NCBI GenBank assembly: GCA_030696155.1
Contig: JAUYSY010000049.1
Span: forward strand, 1-48,068
Direction of reading: 5' to 3'
Origin: Alphaproteobacteria bacterium
Lineage (GTDB): Bacteria; Pseudomonadota; Alphaproteobacteria; JAUXUR01
Length of the DNA: 48,068 bases
In this document: positions 26,066-35,317 of the stretch, one piece after another
Numbering within the stretch: the stretch's first letter is position 1
How the letters are laid out: each line of letters opens with the position of its first letter
Translations under genes and position numbers: made by a program
Notes under the pieces: model-generated
Told to the model about the DNA's origin: nothing
Database searches by the model: none
What the model saw: the letters and a program-made list of their open reading frames with translations, nothing else

Positions 26066-28891
26066 TCAATCATTATAATGCCCTTTACAGGATAAAACGT
26101 TAACATCACCATTACTTTCTATCTGATATATAAGCCTATCACTTTTTGTAATTTTTCTAGAAAATAATCCACAATCTTTTAATTTTTCAACCCTTCCAAG
26201 ATTTCCTCCAATTTTAATATCGGCAATAAGTTCGGACACTTTATGACGTTCATATTCATTTAGCTGCACCCATTGGTTTTGTGCTCTTATATCAAATTTA
26301 ATCTTCATATCGCTAAATGAATATATATTTTTTTTTGATGGTGAGACCAAAAATCGTTTTTCGTGTTGTAAGATCTGATCCGTTATAAATTTTCTAAAGA
26401 GGTTCTTTTGATCTTTGTTATTTTTTTCTCTTTGCTTTTTTTTAAGTGCTTTCAGTTCTTTTCGTTGTAACAAACTTAATCCTTCATATGGTTCGTCTAG
26501 AGAAGCATCAGTAGTTGTTTTTAGTGAAGATTGCTTATTATTTAATTGTTGATTTTCAGTATTAGTCTTATTTTTATCATTATTATCAGTGTTGTCGACC
26601 GTCTTATTTTCTTCAAAAATAATTTCATGGCTTTGATTGGTATCGTCTAAAAGAATATGTGACAATTCATTTTTTAGTATTTCATAACAAGAAGTAGCAT
26701 CTTTTACGCCGCCCATGGAAGCCTTCATAAAATAATCCATAGCTTCTTTTATAACTTCTACAGCATCTTTTCTAGCTTCTATCTGTCTTTCTTTTAATGG
26801 TTTAAGTTTTACTAAAGCAATCAAATAATACGCATCAGGTGTATCTGATTTTAAAAGCAAATCAATCATAATTTTATTTTTATCAGCCTCAGATGCAATC
26901 GGATTATTATTAAAATCAGTTGAAATCTTACCTATAAAAATTAAATTTGCTAATGAATAAAGGCTAAGCTCATTCTTATATTTTCTATATAAGTTTGCAG
27001 CAACTTCGTAATGTTGACCTTTTGGTATTTCTTGCCCTTTTAAATCCTTTTTAATTATTTCATTTTCAATAAGCTGCCCAAGAATATAGACAGATTCTGG
27101 CTCACTTTTTGATTGTCTGAAATAACGTGCTGCAACTTCATATTTTTCTTCCTCAAGAACGTCAATGCCTTCCATATCTTTTTTAATCAAGCCTGTAAAA
27201 ATAAGATGTCCAAATCTAAATAAAGAAAAGGGCACAATTTTTGACTGTTCGTATAAATTTGCAGCAATTTCATATTCCTGACCTTGTGGAATATCAAGAC
27301 CATTCAAATCTTTTTTTATCAGACCTTGATGAATCAGCCAGCCAAGATAACTTAAAGAAGATGGCTCATATTTTGATTGTCTATACAAATTTGCTGCAAC
27401 CTCGTAACGTTCACCTTCTGGAATTAATTTATTGTGCAGATCTGTTTTTATTTTTCCTTCGCGAATTAATGTCGCAAGTTTACATAATGGCGCGGAATCA
27501 GCTAAAGGGTTACCAATAATTGATTTTCGATATAAATTTGCTGCAACTTCAAATCGTTGATCGATAGGAATAAACTGATTATTCTCATCTTTATCAACAT
27601 TTTTTTCTCCTATTAATGTCCCTAGATTAAACATGGCATTAGGATCTTTTGATTTTCTAAAATAATCTGCAGCAAGATTAAATTTTTCGTTTTTAGTAAT
27701 GTTTTTTTTGTTGATCGTATTAATATGATTGTCACATATTAACATACCGATTCTATCCAAAGCATAAGGTGTTTTTATTTCTAGACATAATTTTAACATT
27801 AATTCATATTTGTTTGTTATATTTTTACCATCCACATCGGTACGAATTACATTTTGATCTATCAAGTGTATAATATGCTGTTTTAATGTTACTGAATTAG
27901 TTTTCCACAATAATTTGGATCCAATCTTATTTCTATCTTGCTCTCTAAATTTTCTTCCATTCTGATCAATATTTCTTTGATTATTCATAATTGCTTTTGC
28001 TAAATTACAAACAGATTCTTCATGAGATAAAGGTGGATTCCGATAGAAATAATTGCTTTCATTAATAAATTTATTTTTTCTAAATATAAGCGCAAACTCT
28101 TGAAAATAAGACTCACATTTAATTTTTAATCCCTGATCTCCTTCAGTGTAGACCCATTCAAGAAAATTATAAACAAATATGGATAATTTTTTATCAGCAA
28201 AAAAATTATTATTTTTATAATTCAAACAAATGTGATAACAAATAAATGAAAGTCTGGAATAAAAATTCTTTTTTTCATGTGAAAAAAGTGTTAATGGAAA
28301 ACAAATCATTTTAGTTTTAATTTCATTAAAATGATTTAAACGATTTTTAGAAAATTTATGTTTTTTAATAAGTGTTTCTAATTTTGAAATAATTGGCAAA
28401 GGCAATGTTATTTCTTGATTTATGTAAACCTCTTTTATTATTTGCATCCAAAAAGAAATGATATACCATGAAAAAGCATCATTATAAAATTTTTCTTTTT
28501 CTTCATCTGGTGCATTATCACCCTGCTCTACTTTTAAATCGGCAAGCCACTGCATTGATTTAGGACATCCGTTTTGCGCACCATCTTTTAAAAGACAAGT
28601 CGCGTCATAAAGTAAAGCTTTTTCATTGCTTGTTTTGTATTTCATATACAATGATACAGCATTTTTTAGATGCTCTAAATTTTCAGCGTCAATATTATTT
28701 TTTTTCTTGGCATTAAATCCGAACCATTCTTTAAATTTTTCAAAACCACAAAATCGAGTATCAGCAAATGGATTTTCATTATCATTGATAATGATGTCTG
28801 TATCATCAACATCGTAAATAGTTGCAAAACAATCAACAGATTTAAAAAAAAGACACGACAAAACGATAAAGAAATAAACTTTTTTGAACAT
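26066..28891 (-). CDS. Exported Sel1-repeat protein with C-terminal YoeB-like RNase toxin domain
   Basis: 941 residues. Signal peptide (1-23), helical body, then tandem repeats of about 41 residues (about 400-680) of the Sel1/TPR-like type, with the consensus G.LI..G.IK.D..G..IP.G..YEVAANLYRQSK. An acidic/polar linker (about 755-800) and a Lys-rich helix follow. The last 68 residues match YoeB/Txe of the RelE superfamily: W874, LIADI, VEKLK (Glu902), FSRKI, DRLIY (Arg919) and the terminal KGHY (His938, Tyr939). All residues known to be catalytic in YoeB are kept, so RNase activity is likely. YoeB is normally an 84-residue cytoplasmic ribosome-dependent RNase paired with YefM; here it is the tail of an exported protein and no antitoxin gene is adjacent. 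I infer an effector for a host or competitor cell. Confidence 0.75.
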   Translation of the reverse strand: MFKKVYFFIVLSCLFFKSVDCFATIYDVDDTDIIINDNENPFADTRFCGFEKFKEWFGFNAKKKNNIDAENLEHLKNAVSLYMKYKTSNEKALLYDATCLLKDGAQNGCPKSMQWLADLKVEQGDNAPDEEKEKFYNDAFSWYIISFWMQIIKEVYINQEITLPLPIISKLETLIKKHKFSKNRLNHFNEIKTKMICFPLTLFSHEKKNFYSRLSFICYHICLNYKNNNFFADKKLSIFVYNFLEWVYTEGDQGLKIKCESYFQEFALIFRKNKFINESNYFYRNPPLSHEESVCNLAKAIMNNQRNIDQNGRKFREQDRNKIGSKLLWKTNSVTLKQHIIHLIDQNVIRTDVDGKNITNKYELMLKLCLEIKTPYALDRIGMLICDNHINTINKKNITKNEKFNLAADYFRKSKDPNAMFNLGTLIGEKNVDKDENNQFIPIDQRFEVAANLYRKSIIGNPLADSAPLCKLATLIREGKIKTDLHNKLIPEGERYEVAANLYRQSKYEPSSLSYLGWLIHQGLIKKDLNGLDIPQGQEYEIAANLYEQSKIVPFSLFRFGHLIFTGLIKKDMEGIDVLEEEKYEVAARYFRQSKSEPESVYILGQLIENEIIKKDLKGQEIPKGQHYEVAANLYRKYKNELSLYSLANLIFIGKISTDFNNNPIASEADKNKIMIDLLLKSDTPDAYYLIALVKLKPLKERQIEARKDAVEVIKEAMDYFMKASMGGVKDATSCYEILKNELSHILLDDTNQSHEIIFEENKTVDNTDNNDKNKTNTENQQLNNKQSSLKTTTDASLDEPYEGLSLLQRKELKALKKKQREKNNKDQKNLFRKFITDQILQHEKRFLVSPSKKNIYSFSDMKIKFDIRAQNQWVQLNEYERHKVSELIADIKIGGNLGRVEKLKDCGLFSRKITKSDRLIYQIESNGDVNVLSCKGHYND

Positions 28892-29124
28892 AACAAACTT
28901 TCTATTTAATATATTATTTTTAAGTGCATCATTAATACATCATTATTTTACTAAAGTAAATAATTTTTTAATGTTGGTATCTTTGATAAAAAATCCATTC
29001 TTTAGAAACAAGATGTAAATTATCAATTTTGACGCTATAAATTTAACAACAGTCAATTAAATGAAATTATAAACCAAAAAAACATATTATTTTATAATTT
29101 TATTACAATAATGGTAAAAACATA

Positions 29125-29152
29125 TTGACATAATAAAACTTTTGTTTAATTC
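29125..29152 (+). promoter_or_regulatory. Predicted promoter for the dpp operon
   Basis: TTGACA at 29125-29130, 16-base spacer, TAATTC at 29147-29152. About 185 bases before the likely dppB start, so the transcript would carry a long leader. Confidence 0.45.
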
Positions 29153-29157
29153 TAGCT

Positions 29158-29260
29158 CCTATTCTGTTTAAAATAGAATAGGGCGCGTTCGGTGTTTCTT
29201 AATAATACGTTCGTTTGAATCGCTTTGCTCACCTTCAACTTAATAAAGAAAATAAGTTGA
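29158..29260 (+). promoter_or_regulatory. Leader with two stem-loops before dppB
   Basis: CCTATTCT / AGAATAGG (29158-29165, 29175-29182) and TCAACTTA / TAAGTTGA (29235-29242, 29253-29260) are perfect 8-pair stems. Neither is followed by a T run. They lie between the predicted promoter and dppB, where they might affect expression. The rest of the gap 28892-29337 shows no gene. Confidence 0.35.
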
Positions 29261-29337
29261 GCATGACAAAAACTTGAAGGTTTTTGAAACAATTATCGCC
29301 GTATAAAATATTAATTTTTGAACCATATGGATTTTTG

Positions 29338-30327
29338 ATGTTTGCTTTTGTGTTAAGACGTATTGGACAGTCACTTTTTGTGATGCTGGTTGTCGCTATT
29401 ATCGCATTCTCAATGTTTCGTTTCGTGGGCGATCCTGTACATAACATGGTTGGCCAACAAACAAGCATGGAAGATCGTGAAAAATTACGTGAAGCTTTAG
29501 GTCTTAATGATCCTTTTTATGTTCAGTTTTATAAATTTATAAAAAATGCTGTAAAAGGTGATTTTGGTGTATCCTATCGACACGGACGTCCAGCTTCTGA
29601 AATTATCGCAGAAAGATTGCCCGCAACGCTTGAACTCAGCTTAGTTGCTGTTCTTTTTGCACTTTGCGTTGGCATCCCTATGGGCGTTTATACAGGTATT
29701 AAAAAAGATAGTATTTTAAGTAAATTTTTCCTGACTACATCTTTGATTGGCGTGTCAATGCCTGTCTTTTTAATCGGTATCCTCATGATTTGGATCTTCG
29801 CCGTCGAATTGCATTGGTTGCCTCCTTTTGGTCGGGGGGATGTTGTCGAATTAGGGAAATATTGGTCAACAGGATTTTTAACGATTTCGGGTTTAAAGGC
29901 GCTTATTTTACCAGCTATTACCTTAGGCCTTTTCCAAATGACCCTGATTATGCGATTAGTGCGTTCTGAAATGCTTGAAGTGCTTCGAACTGATTATATT
30001 AAATTTGCACGTGCGCGTGGTCTTAAAAATAGCGCTATCTATTTTGGACATGCCCTTAAAAATACGCTTTTGCCTGTCATTACTATTACAGGCCTTCAAA
30101 TTGGGACGATTATTGCTTTTGCTATTATTACCGAGACTGTCTTTAATTGGCCAGGTATGGGTCAATTATTCATTCAGGCGATTAATAATGTCGATATCCC
30201 CATTATGGCCGCATATTTAATGCTTGTATCGCTTATTTTTGTTATTATTAATCTTATCGTGGATGCATTATATTTTTGGGTCGACCCAAGATTAAAAACT
30301 GGCAATGTCGTAGCGCGTTCAACATAG
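29338..30327 (+). CDS. dppB: Peptide ABC transporter permease DppB-like
   Basis: 329 residues from the ATG at 29338 (MFAFVLRRIGQSL...), the family's usual N-terminus; an upstream in-frame TTG at 29284 adds an atypical extension. Six membrane helices; the cytoplasmic EAA loop (YIKFARARGLKNS ... HALKNTLLPV) couples to the ATPases. First gene of a dppBCDF-type operon for dipeptide or oligopeptide (or nickel/other) import. The periplasmic binding protein DppA is missing from the window. Confidence 0.88.
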   Translation: MFAFVLRRIGQSLFVMLVVAIIAFSMFRFVGDPVHNMVGQQTSMEDREKLREALGLNDPFYVQFYKFIKNAVKGDFGVSYRHGRPASEIIAERLPATLELSLVAVLFALCVGIPMGVYTGIKKDSILSKFFLTTSLIGVSMPVFLIGILMIWIFAVELHWLPPFGRGDVVELGKYWSTGFLTISGLKALILPAITLGLFQMTLIMRLVRSEMLEVLRTDYIKFARARGLKNSAIYFGHALKNTLLPVITITGLQIGTIIAFAIITETVFNWPGMGQLFIQAINNVDIPIMAAYLMLVSLIFVIINLIVDALYFWVDPRLKTGNVVARST

Positions 30328-30340
30328 TAAAGTGATAATC

Positions 30341-31243
30341 ATGAAACGTTTTTTTGAAAGTGATCTTTTTTATAGTTTTAGAAAATCGCCTGTAACAATC
30401 TTGGCTTTTTTAGTTACTATTTTGATTATAGTTACGGCCACGTTTGCTAATATTTTTGCACCTCATAATCCATTTGATTTGGCAAGCCTTGATCTTATGA
30501 ATGGATCGATGCCACCCGCTTGGTATCCAGATGGTAGTAAAGAATTTTTGCTGGGAACCGATAATCAAGGTCGCGATGTATTATCGGCTATTTTATACGG
30601 TACACGCATTTCACTTCTTGTAGGCGCTGCGTCTGTTCTTTTTTCAATGGTTATCGGTATCTTTTTGGGTCTTTTAAGCGGTTATTTAGGTGGCACCGTC
30701 GATAATATTATCATGCGTTGCGCTGAGGTTCAGCTTACTTTTCCAGCTATTCTTGTAGCGCTTCTTGTTGATGGTATATTTCGTGGTATTTTACCGCGTG
30801 ATGCCCATGATAATTTAGCGATTTATGTCATGGTTTTTTCAATCGGTCTATCAAGCTGGGTGCAATTTGCACGAACGGTACGTAGTTCAACACTTGTTGA
30901 AAAATCAAAAGAATATGTACAGGCTGCTAGAGTCATCGGCAGAACACCCATCTTTATTATGATTCGTCATATTTTACCCAATGTGATGAGCCCTGTTCTT
31001 GTTATTGCGACCATTAATTTGGGCCTTGCCATTATTACAGAAGCAACCCTTTCATTTTTAGGTGTGGGCTTACCGCCCACCGAACCATCTTTAGGAACCC
31101 TAATCCGTGTTGGCAATGAATTTTTATTGTCTGGCGAATGGTGGGTCTCCATCCTCCCCGGTGTAGCACTTGCTGCCCTTGTTTTATCGGTTAATCTCCT
31201 CGGAGATTGGCTCCGTGATGCCTTGAACCCAAAGTTGCGTTAA
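30341..31243 (+). CDS. dppC: Peptide ABC transporter permease DppC-like
   Basis: 300 residues from the ATG at 30341 (an in-frame GTG at 30332 is less likely). Cytoplasmic N-terminus, the N-terminal OppC-type domain, six helices, 'LGTDNQGRDVLSAILYGTRISL' (family signature) and the EAA loop YVQAARVIGRTPIFIMIRHILPN. 13 bases after dppB; its TAA is directly followed by the dppD ATG. Confidence 0.9.
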   Translation: MKRFFESDLFYSFRKSPVTILAFLVTILIIVTATFANIFAPHNPFDLASLDLMNGSMPPAWYPDGSKEFLLGTDNQGRDVLSAILYGTRISLLVGAASVLFSMVIGIFLGLLSGYLGGTVDNIIMRCAEVQLTFPAILVALLVDGIFRGILPRDAHDNLAIYVMVFSIGLSSWVQFARTVRSSTLVEKSKEYVQAARVIGRTPIFIMIRHILPNVMSPVLVIATINLGLAIITEATLSFLGVGLPPTEPSLGTLIRVGNEFLLSGEWWVSILPGVALAALVLSVNLLGDWLRDALNPKLR

Positions 31244-32215
31244 ATGACAGAAGCTCTTTTAAAAGTTGAAAATCTATCCATTGCCTTTAAATCACGTCAT
31301 GGTGAATTAACCGCTGTTGATAATATTTCTTTCGAAATGGCCCCTGGTGAAATTTTGGGGGTTGTTGGTGAATCTGGTGCTGGTAAATCCTTAACGGGAT
31401 CAGCTTTAACTGGCTTGCTTGAAAAACCAGGCTTTATTAAATCTGGCCAAATTCTTTTTGAAAATCGTCGTATTGATAATTTGCCTTATGAGCAAATGCG
31501 TCGATTACGTGGCCTTAAGATTGGCGCGATTTTCCAAGATCCTTTAACCAGTTTAAATCCGCTTTATACAGTCGGATTTCATTTGGTTGAAACGATCATG
31601 ACGCATTTACCCATGAATCAAGCGAAGGCAAAAGATCATGCGATACGTCTTTTAACGGAAGTTGGTATTCCTGCACCAGAAAAAAGATTTGAACAATATC
31701 CACATCAATTTTCAGGTGGTATGCGTCAACGTGTCGTGATTGCACTTGCTATTTGTGCTAATCCCAAACTTATCATTGCAGATGAACCCACAACAGCTTT
31801 AGACGTTTCTGTTCAAGCACAAATTTTACGTCTTCTTAAAACTATGTCGAAAGAACATGGCGCGGCTATCATGCTTATTACACATGATATGGGTGTCATT
31901 GCCGAAACCGCTGATCGTGTTTCCGTTATGTATGCGGGGCGTATTGCTGAAATTGGACCTGTTGCATCCGTCATCAAAAACCCACAACATCCTTATACAC
32001 AAGGATTAATGGCGGCTATTCCTATTATTGGACATCAAGCTGAAAGATTGGCGCAAATTGATGGTGCTATGCCTAGATTAAACGCCATACCTACAGGTTG
32101 TAGCTTTAACCCACGCTGCCCCAAAGTTTTTGAACGTTGTTATCATGATCGACCCGACTTAATGACAGCGCAAGACTCGCTTGCTGCCTGTTGGCTCCAT
32201 GACAAAACAAGGTAA
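31244..32215 (+). CDS. dppD: Peptide ABC transporter ATPase DppD-like
   Basis: 323 residues. Walker A GESGAGKS at 42-49, signature FSGGMRQR, Walker B LIIADEPTTALD, and the C-terminal oligopeptide-transporter ATPase domain with GCSFNPRCPKVFERC, whose cysteines are typical of DppD/OppD. Directly abuts dppC, so translation is coupled. Confidence 0.92.
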   Translation: MTEALLKVENLSIAFKSRHGELTAVDNISFEMAPGEILGVVGESGAGKSLTGSALTGLLEKPGFIKSGQILFENRRIDNLPYEQMRRLRGLKIGAIFQDPLTSLNPLYTVGFHLVETIMTHLPMNQAKAKDHAIRLLTEVGIPAPEKRFEQYPHQFSGGMRQRVVIALAICANPKLIIADEPTTALDVSVQAQILRLLKTMSKEHGAAIMLITHDMGVIAETADRVSVMYAGRIAEIGPVASVIKNPQHPYTQGLMAAIPIIGHQAERLAQIDGAMPRLNAIPTGCSFNPRCPKVFERCYHDRPDLMTAQDSLAACWLHDKTR

Positions 32216-32221
32216 TTTCTG

Positions 32222-33256
32222 ATGACAAACAAAATAATACCCACAACTGAAGTTGATGTTCAGAATCTCGTTAAATATTTTGATGTTTCAGCACCTTGGC
32301 TTTCACGTGTTTTTTCAGGACAACCCAAACAAATTCTGAAAGCTGTTGATGGTATCAGTTTTAAAATTCAAAAAGGTGAAACCTTTTCTCTTGTTGGCGA
32401 ATCCGGTTGCGGTAAATCAACAATTGCGCGTCTTCTTGTGGGGCTTTACGAACCAACAGATGGCAAAATTAAAATTAAAGGTCATGATATTTCGAATTTG
32501 GACTCACCAAAAGCCTTAAGAACATTACGCAAAAATGTGCAAATGATTTTTCAAGATCCGTTTGCGAGTTTAAATCCAAGATGGCACGTTAAAGATATTA
32601 TTGCCGAACCTATTCGTGCGCATAAAACGCTTAGTGATAATCATGCGATTGATAAACGCGTTAATGAACTGCTTGATTTAGTGTCGCTCACAAAAGTTGA
32701 TGGTGATAAGTTTCCGCATGAATTTTCAGGTGGTCAACGACAACGTATTTCAATTGCACGCGCTTTAGCCAGTAAACCTGAATTTATTGTATGTGACGAG
32801 CCAACATCAGCTTTAGACGTTTCCGTTCAAGCACAAATTCTTAATTTGATGGTCGATCTTCAAAAAGAACTTGGTCTTACATATCTTTTTATCTCTCATA
32901 ATTTGGCCGTTGTCTATCACATATCCGACCATGTAGGGGTCATGTATTTAGGGCGATTGGCTGAGGTTAGAGATTCAAAATCTTTGTTTAGCAATCCCTT
33001 GCATCCATATACACGTCTTCTTCTTGATACTATCCCAGATTTGGATATGAGTGGCCGTGATCGTATGCCTGTTGCAGGCGAAGTGCCCAATCCTATTGAT
33101 CCACCAAAAGCATGTAGATTCCATCCACGTTGTCCTTTTGCCAACGAAAGATGCAAGACTGAAATGCCATTACCAACACCAGTTCCTGGTGGTTATGTTG
33201 AATGTCATGGGGTGCAAGAAAACAGATTGCCTGCTTACGTCCCAATTGTGCGATAG
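32222..33256 (+). CDS. dppF: Peptide ABC transporter ATPase DppF-like
   Basis: 344 residues. Walker A GESGCGKST, signature FSGGQRQR, Walker B FIVCDEPTSALD, C-terminal ACRFHPRCPFANERC. Works as the partner of DppD in the ATPase heterodimer. Six bases after dppD; last gene of the operon. About 120 bases without a gene follow before the FlaA1-like gene, with no clear terminator. Confidence 0.92.
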   Translation: MTNKIIPTTEVDVQNLVKYFDVSAPWLSRVFSGQPKQILKAVDGISFKIQKGETFSLVGESGCGKSTIARLLVGLYEPTDGKIKIKGHDISNLDSPKALRTLRKNVQMIFQDPFASLNPRWHVKDIIAEPIRAHKTLSDNHAIDKRVNELLDLVSLTKVDGDKFPHEFSGGQRQRISIARALASKPEFIVCDEPTSALDVSVQAQILNLMVDLQKELGLTYLFISHNLAVVYHISDHVGVMYLGRLAEVRDSKSLFSNPLHPYTRLLLDTIPDLDMSGRDRMPVAGEVPNPIDPPKACRFHPRCPFANERCKTEMPLPTPVPGGYVECHGVQENRLPAYVPIVR

Positions 33257-33376
33257 TATTTAAATACGCATTCATTAGAAATAGAGTAGATGTTATTAAT
33301 ATCTTGCAAAATAGATTCTAGGCGTTTATTTTAAGTTTAATAAATAATCTGTTTAGACTCTAAAAAAGATAGAAAA

Positions 33377-35302
33377 ATGTTCGGTAAATTGAAAATGCCT
33401 CCCCGCGCACAAGTTGCACTCTTACATGATATTATTATGTCAGGTATTTCTTTTATCGTTTCTCTTTACATTTGTCTTGGCGAAAATTTTTTAAGTATAG
33501 CCTCACTTAAATTAATAGAAGACACTGCATTATTTATGATAATTTGTACTTTTTCTTTTTTAAGTGTTGGTCTATATCGTGGTTTTTGGCGTTATGCCTC
33601 TATTAACGAAGTAACGGCAATCTTTTGGGCTTCTATTTTTGCAATTCCTGCTTTTGTTTGCGTATTGTTTTTTATTAATGGCCTTGGCTATTATCCTAGG
33701 CTTTCCTTTTTAGCCAATGGATTTGTTCTTATTGCATTTTTAAGTGGACCAAGGCTTCTTTATCGATTGCTTAAAGATTCCGGACGTTTTAAAAATGAAA
33801 ACAAATCTAACAAAATTCCTGTGTTATTGATTGGCGTAGGTGATAATGCAGAACTTTTTATTCGTGAAATGGCACGTTCCAAAAATGCGCCTTATCGCGT
33901 TGTAGGTCTTCTTGATAGTGACACCAAACATGTTGGTCTTCAAATACGTAATGTTAAAGTTTATGGCTCAATAGAATCTTTTGACAAAGTTATTGAACGT
34001 CTGGCCATGCATAATAATAAACCTCAACATGTTATTATTGCTGATGAAAAGCTCAGAGGATCAAAATTAAGATTACTTGTTCAAAAAGCAGAAACTTTTG
34101 GATTTCCGATTTCACGACTTCCCAAAATCACAGATCTTCTAGCAGGTGAAGAAGCAGCACGTCAAATTCGCCCTGTTGCTATTGAAGACCTTTTAGGGCG
34201 CCCACAAAATATTCTTGATACACAAAGATTAAATCATCTTATTAATGGCAAACGTATTTTAATCACCGGCGCAGGTGGCAGTATTGGCAGTGAACTTGTT
34301 CGACAAATTTGTTCATATAATCCTTCACATATTATTTTGTTAGATCAATCAGAATATCTTCTTTATTCAATAGATTTAGAACTAAAAGAAAAATATCAAC
34401 AATTATCTAAAATTTCTGTGTTAGCAGACGTAAGAAACCTCAATAGACTTGAAACCATTTTTTCGAGTGAAAAACCAGACATTGTTTTTCATGCGGCAGC
34501 CCTTAAACATGTACCTATTGTTGAAGAACAACCCATGGAAGGTATTTTAACCAATGTTATGGGTACCAAAAACGTTGCCGATTTATGTCGTAAATATCAA
34601 GCTCAAGCGATGGTTATGATTTCGACTGATAAGGTTGTTAACCCAACCAATATTATGGGTACAACCAAAAGATTAGCTGAATCCTATTGCCAATCATTAG
34701 ACCATGAAGTTCAGAAATCGAAATGTAAAACACGTTATATAACTGTGCGCTTTGGCAATGTGTTAGGGTCAAACGGATCTGTTGTGCCGCTTTTTCAAAA
34801 ACAAATGGAAGCTGGCGGTCCCATTACAATTACCCATCCTGATATTATTCGTTTTTTCATGACGATTCGAGAAGCTGTAGAACTTGTTCTTCAAGGTGCT
34901 TCTATTGGTTTAAATTCAAAAACAGATATTGGTAAAATTTTTGTTCTTGATATGGGCGAACCTGTTAAAATTGTTGATTTAGCACACCAAATGATAACAT
35001 TAGCTGGTCTTCAGCCAAACAAAGACATTAAAATTGTTTATACAGGATTAAGACCTGGTGAAAAACTTTTCGAAGAACTTTTTTATGGCGATGAAGCACT
35101 TGATAAAACCATTATTGAAGGTATCATGCTTGCTTCTCCCCGAACACCTGATTATGCTATTCTGAATAAAGCTATTAATGAATTAAATGAAAAATGTTTG
35201 CATCATGATATAGAAAAATCTTTGGCAGCCCTTAGGCATCTTGTACCTGAATATCAGGGACGCATCGATGAAGAAATTAATAGACATAAAAAATTAAATT
35301 AA
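33377..35302 (+). CDS. Membrane-bound nucleotide-sugar 4,6-dehydratase/epimerase (FlaA1/CapD/PglF/WbpM type)
   Basis: 641 residues. Four N-terminal membrane helices (about 14-35, 48-66, 80-101, 110-128), a first nucleotide-binding-like domain (VLLIGVGDNAELFIREM), then the catalytic extended SDR domain starting at about residue 290 (ITGAGGSIGSELVRQI), with MISTDKVVNPTNIMGTTKR around the active site. Enzymes of this type convert UDP-GlcNAc to 4-keto sugars for O-antigen, capsule or glycan synthesis. The architecture and length are complete. It may supply the same surface polysaccharide as the sugar genes at 11450-13982. Stands alone. Confidence 0.88.
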   Translation: MFGKLKMPPRAQVALLHDIIMSGISFIVSLYICLGENFLSIASLKLIEDTALFMIICTFSFLSVGLYRGFWRYASINEVTAIFWASIFAIPAFVCVLFFINGLGYYPRLSFLANGFVLIAFLSGPRLLYRLLKDSGRFKNENKSNKIPVLLIGVGDNAELFIREMARSKNAPYRVVGLLDSDTKHVGLQIRNVKVYGSIESFDKVIERLAMHNNKPQHVIIADEKLRGSKLRLLVQKAETFGFPISRLPKITDLLAGEEAARQIRPVAIEDLLGRPQNILDTQRLNHLINGKRILITGAGGSIGSELVRQICSYNPSHIILLDQSEYLLYSIDLELKEKYQQLSKISVLADVRNLNRLETIFSSEKPDIVFHAAALKHVPIVEEQPMEGILTNVMGTKNVADLCRKYQAQAMVMISTDKVVNPTNIMGTTKRLAESYCQSLDHEVQKSKCKTRYITVRFGNVLGSNGSVVPLFQKQMEAGGPITITHPDIIRFFMTIREAVELVLQGASIGLNSKTDIGKIFVLDMGEPVKIVDLAHQMITLAGLQPNKDIKIVYTGLRPGEKLFEELFYGDEALDKTIIEGIMLASPRTPDYAILNKAINELNEKCLHHDIEKSLAALRHLVPEYQGRIDEEINRHKKLN

Positions 35303-35317
35303 TCAACAATCTATTAA

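Noticed and set aside
29157..29260. tRNA or riboswitch in the dpp leader
   Set aside because: Only two isolated hairpins; no cloverleaf, CCA end or known aptamer pattern.
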